Below the pieces are notes generated by a model that saw only the letters and a list, made by a program, of their open reading frames with translations, was not told the origin of the DNA and searched no databases. Positions 62,386 through 64,000 of a stretch of DNA of 64,000 nucleotides are shown here, piece after piece. The translations under genes were made by a program, and so were the position numbers. The DNA lies in assembly GCF_006494375.1 (NCBI RefSeq), contig NZ_VHIZ01000050.1, positions 310,001 to 374,000 on the forward strand, read 5' to 3'. This DNA is from Pantoea anthophila (GTDB lineage: Bacteria; Pseudomonadota; Gammaproteobacteria; Enterobacterales; Enterobacteriaceae). Each line of letters opens with the position of its first letter. The stretch's first letter is position 1.

Positions 62386-64000
62386 ATGATACCAACCTCT
62401 GCCCTGCTTTCTGACCTGCGCCGCCTGGTCGGCCCCTCTCATCTGCTGACTGAACCTGAACAGACCGCCCGCTATCGCAAAGGCTTTCGCTCCGGCGAAG
62501 GAGATGCGCTGGCCGTGGCGTTTCCCGGAACGCTGCTGGAGCTCTGGCGGGTTCTGCAAACGCTGGTCAGGGCAGATGTCATCATTCTGATGCAGGCGGC
62601 GAATACCGGCCTGACTGAAGGCTCGACGCCGCATGGCGACGACTACGACCGCCCGCTGGTGATTGTCAGCACCCTGCGGCTGGATAAGCTGCAGCTGATC
62701 GACAACGGCCAGCAGGTGCTGGCTTTCCCCGGCAGCACCCTCTATCAGCTGGAAAAAGCGCTGAAGCCACTGGGACGCGAACCGCACTCGGTGATCGGCT
62801 CCTCCTGCATCGGCGCGTCGGTCCTGGGCGGCATCTGCAATAACTCCGGCGGATCGCTGATCAAACGCGGTCCGGCCTACAGTGAAATGGCCCTGTTCGC
62901 CCGAATCGATGCGGAGGGCAAACTGCGGCTGGTGAACCACCTGGGCATTGAGTTAGGCAGCACGCCGGAAGAGATTCTGGGGCGGCTGGATGACGATCGC
63001 TGGCAGCCCGGTGATGTGCAGCACGATGGCCGCCACGCCTCTGACCACGAATATGCTGACCGGGTGCGTGACGTAAATGCCGATACGCCCGCCCGCTATA
63101 ACGCCGATGCGCGCCGTCTGTTCGAAGCCTCGGGCTGTGCCGGCAAGCTGGCGGTGTTTGCCGTGCGACTGGACACCTTTGCCAGTGAACCTCAGCAGCA
63201 GGTGTTCTATATCGGCACCAACGAGCCTGGCGTCCTCACCGATATCCGCCGTCATATCCTGGCGCACTTCACCCATCTGCCGGTGGCGGGCGAATATATG
63301 CACCGCGACATCTATGACATTGCGGAGGTCTACGGCAAAGATACCTTCCTGATGATCGACAGGCTGGGCACCGACAAAATGCCGCTGTTCTTCACGCTGA
63401 AGGGACGGGTCGATGCCTGGCTGAACAAACTCGCCTTCGTTAAACCGCACTTCACCGACCGCCTGATGCAGCGCCTGAGCCGGCTGTTCCCGGCGCATCT
63501 GCCCAAACGCATGAAGCAGTATCGCGACAGATATGAACATCATCTGATGCTGAAGATGTCTGGTGAAGGCGTTGCGGAAGCGCGTAACTACCTGCGCGAC
63601 TACTTCCGTGAAGGCGGAGGCGAATTCTTTGAGTGCGAAGGCAAAGAGGGAGCGCACGCTTTTCTGCATCGGTTCGCGGCTGCAGGGGCGGCCGTACGCT
63701 ATCACGCGGTGCACGCTGACGAGGTCGAGGATATCCTGGCGCTGGATATCGCCCTGCGTCGCAACGATGCTGACTGGTTTGAAACGCTGCCTGAAGCGAT
63801 CCGCGCTTCGCTGAGCCATCGCCTCTACTATGGTCACTTCTTCTGTCACGTCTTCCATCAGGATTACATCGTCAGAAAAGGCGTCGATGTGCACGCCCTG
63901 AAAGCGCAGATGCTGGAGATTCTGCAGGCGCGCGGCGCGGAATACCCCGCCGAGCACAATGTGGGCCATCTCTATCAGGCGAAACCGCAGCTGGCGGCCT
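62386..64000 (+). CDS. dld: Quinone-dependent D-lactate dehydrogenase (3' end cut by window edge)
   Basis: Peripheral membrane FAD enzyme that oxidises D-lactate to pyruvate and passes electrons to quinone. The frame opens at ATG 62386 (AAGGGA nine bases upstream) and stays open to the right edge, giving 538 of about 575 residues. FAD-binding PCMH signatures VIILMQAANTGLTEGSTPHGDDYDRPLVIVSTLRLDK and SVIGSSCIGASVLGGICNNSGGSL are almost identical to E. coli Dld, as is the later stretch HRFAAAGAAVRYHAVHADEVEDILALDIALRRND. Only about 40 C-terminal residues are missing. Confidence 0.95.
   Translation, partial: MIPTSALLSDLRRLVGPSHLLTEPEQTARYRKGFRSGEGDALAVAFPGTLLELWRVLQTLVRADVIILMQAANTGLTEGSTPHGDDYDRPLVIVSTLRLDKLQLIDNGQQVLAFPGSTLYQLEKALKPLGREPHSVIGSSCIGASVLGGICNNSGGSLIKRGPAYSEMALFARIDAEGKLRLVNHLGIELGSTPEEILGRLDDDRWQPGDVQHDGRHASDHEYADRVRDVNADTPARYNADARRLFEASGCAGKLAVFAVRLDTFASEPQQQVFYIGTNEPGVLTDIRRHILAHFTHLPVAGEYMHRDIYDIAEVYGKDTFLMIDRLGTDKMPLFFTLKGRVDAWLNKLAFVKPHFTDRLMQRLSRLFPAHLPKRMKQYRDRYEHHLMLKMSGEGVAEARNYLRDYFREGGGEFFECEGKEGAHAFLHRFAAAGAAVRYHAVHADEVEDILALDIALRRNDADWFETLPEAIRASLSHRLYYGHFFCHVFHQDYIVRKGVDVHALKAQMLEILQARGAEYPAEHNVGHLYQAKPQLAA

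Noticed and set aside
1-64000. CRISPR arrays, tRNA or rRNA genes, insertion sequences and prophage genes
   Set aside because: No regularly spaced repeats, tRNA-like cloverleaf with conserved arms, transposase motifs or phage genes were seen in reading the window.

Overview
The window is chromosomal DNA of an enterobacterium, most likely Pantoea or a close Erwiniaceae relative. The evidence is whole-length matches to Enterobacterales core genes (gsiA, iaaA, moeAB, ybiT, mntR, ompX, rhtA, dps, glnHPQ, rlmF, ybiB, dinG, mlrA, yohO, yehWXYZ, bglX, dld) in an order rearranged relative to E. coli, together with a complete hut cluster, which E. coli K-12 lacks. The assignment rests on gene content recognised by eye, not on a database search. 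No rRNA, tRNA, CRISPR array, insertion sequence or prophage was seen.

1-20.5 kb is an 18-minute-type core block. It holds gsiA (cut by the left edge) with iaaA, moeAB, ybiT, an H-NS-family gene, a three-gene drug-efflux operon (EmrB-like MFS pump, EmrA-like adaptor, TolC-type outer-membrane lipoprotein), ybiR-mntR, a small mntS homologue, ompX, rhtA, dps, the glutamine transporter glnHPQ and rlmF. The glnH promoter region shows an NtrC box and a sigma54-like promoter. mntS has an MntR-type operator.

20.6-34.5 kb is a histidine utilisation region. hutH and hutU lie in one operon, hutI-hutG in a second and hutF-hutD in a third, with hutC as the repressor. HutF plus HutG define the five-step route (histidine, urocanate, imidazolonepropionate, formiminoglutamate, formylglutamate, glutamate). 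A polar-amino-acid ABC transporter operon ends in a second HutH-like protein that has lost exactly the Ala-Ser-Gly needed to form the MIO cofactor. Six TGTATATACA/CTTGTATAGACAAG-type palindromes mark the hut promoters as a HutC regulon, and hutHU has an exact sigma54 consensus promoter, tying the pathway to nitrogen control.

34.7-39.7 kb carries an M20 amidohydrolase, ybiB, dinG and a GNAT/XRE pair. At about 40 kb the synteny switches to an E. coli 48-minute-type block: mlrA (with a MlrA-like operator in its own promoter), the 35-residue membrane protein yohO, and the osmoprotectant transporter yehWXY-osmF. After about 14 kb of accessory genes this block resumes with bglX and dld (cut by the right edge).

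45.3-59.9 kb is the accessory segment inserted between osmF and bglX. It contains an MFS transporter, idi, a chemoreceptor, a SUFU-domain protein, a MarR/TetX-like monooxygenase pair, acetyltransferase, an MFS-amidohydrolase operon, an OsmC-like protein, a Nudix hydrolase, an AT-rich pair (secreted BPL-N-like protein and TetR regulator) and an MpaB-family oxygenase. The most notable observations are the MIO-less HutH paralogue, the cysteine-rich extension on MntS, a cloverleaf-like inverted-repeat element downstream of glnQ, and several unassigned operator-like palindromes.
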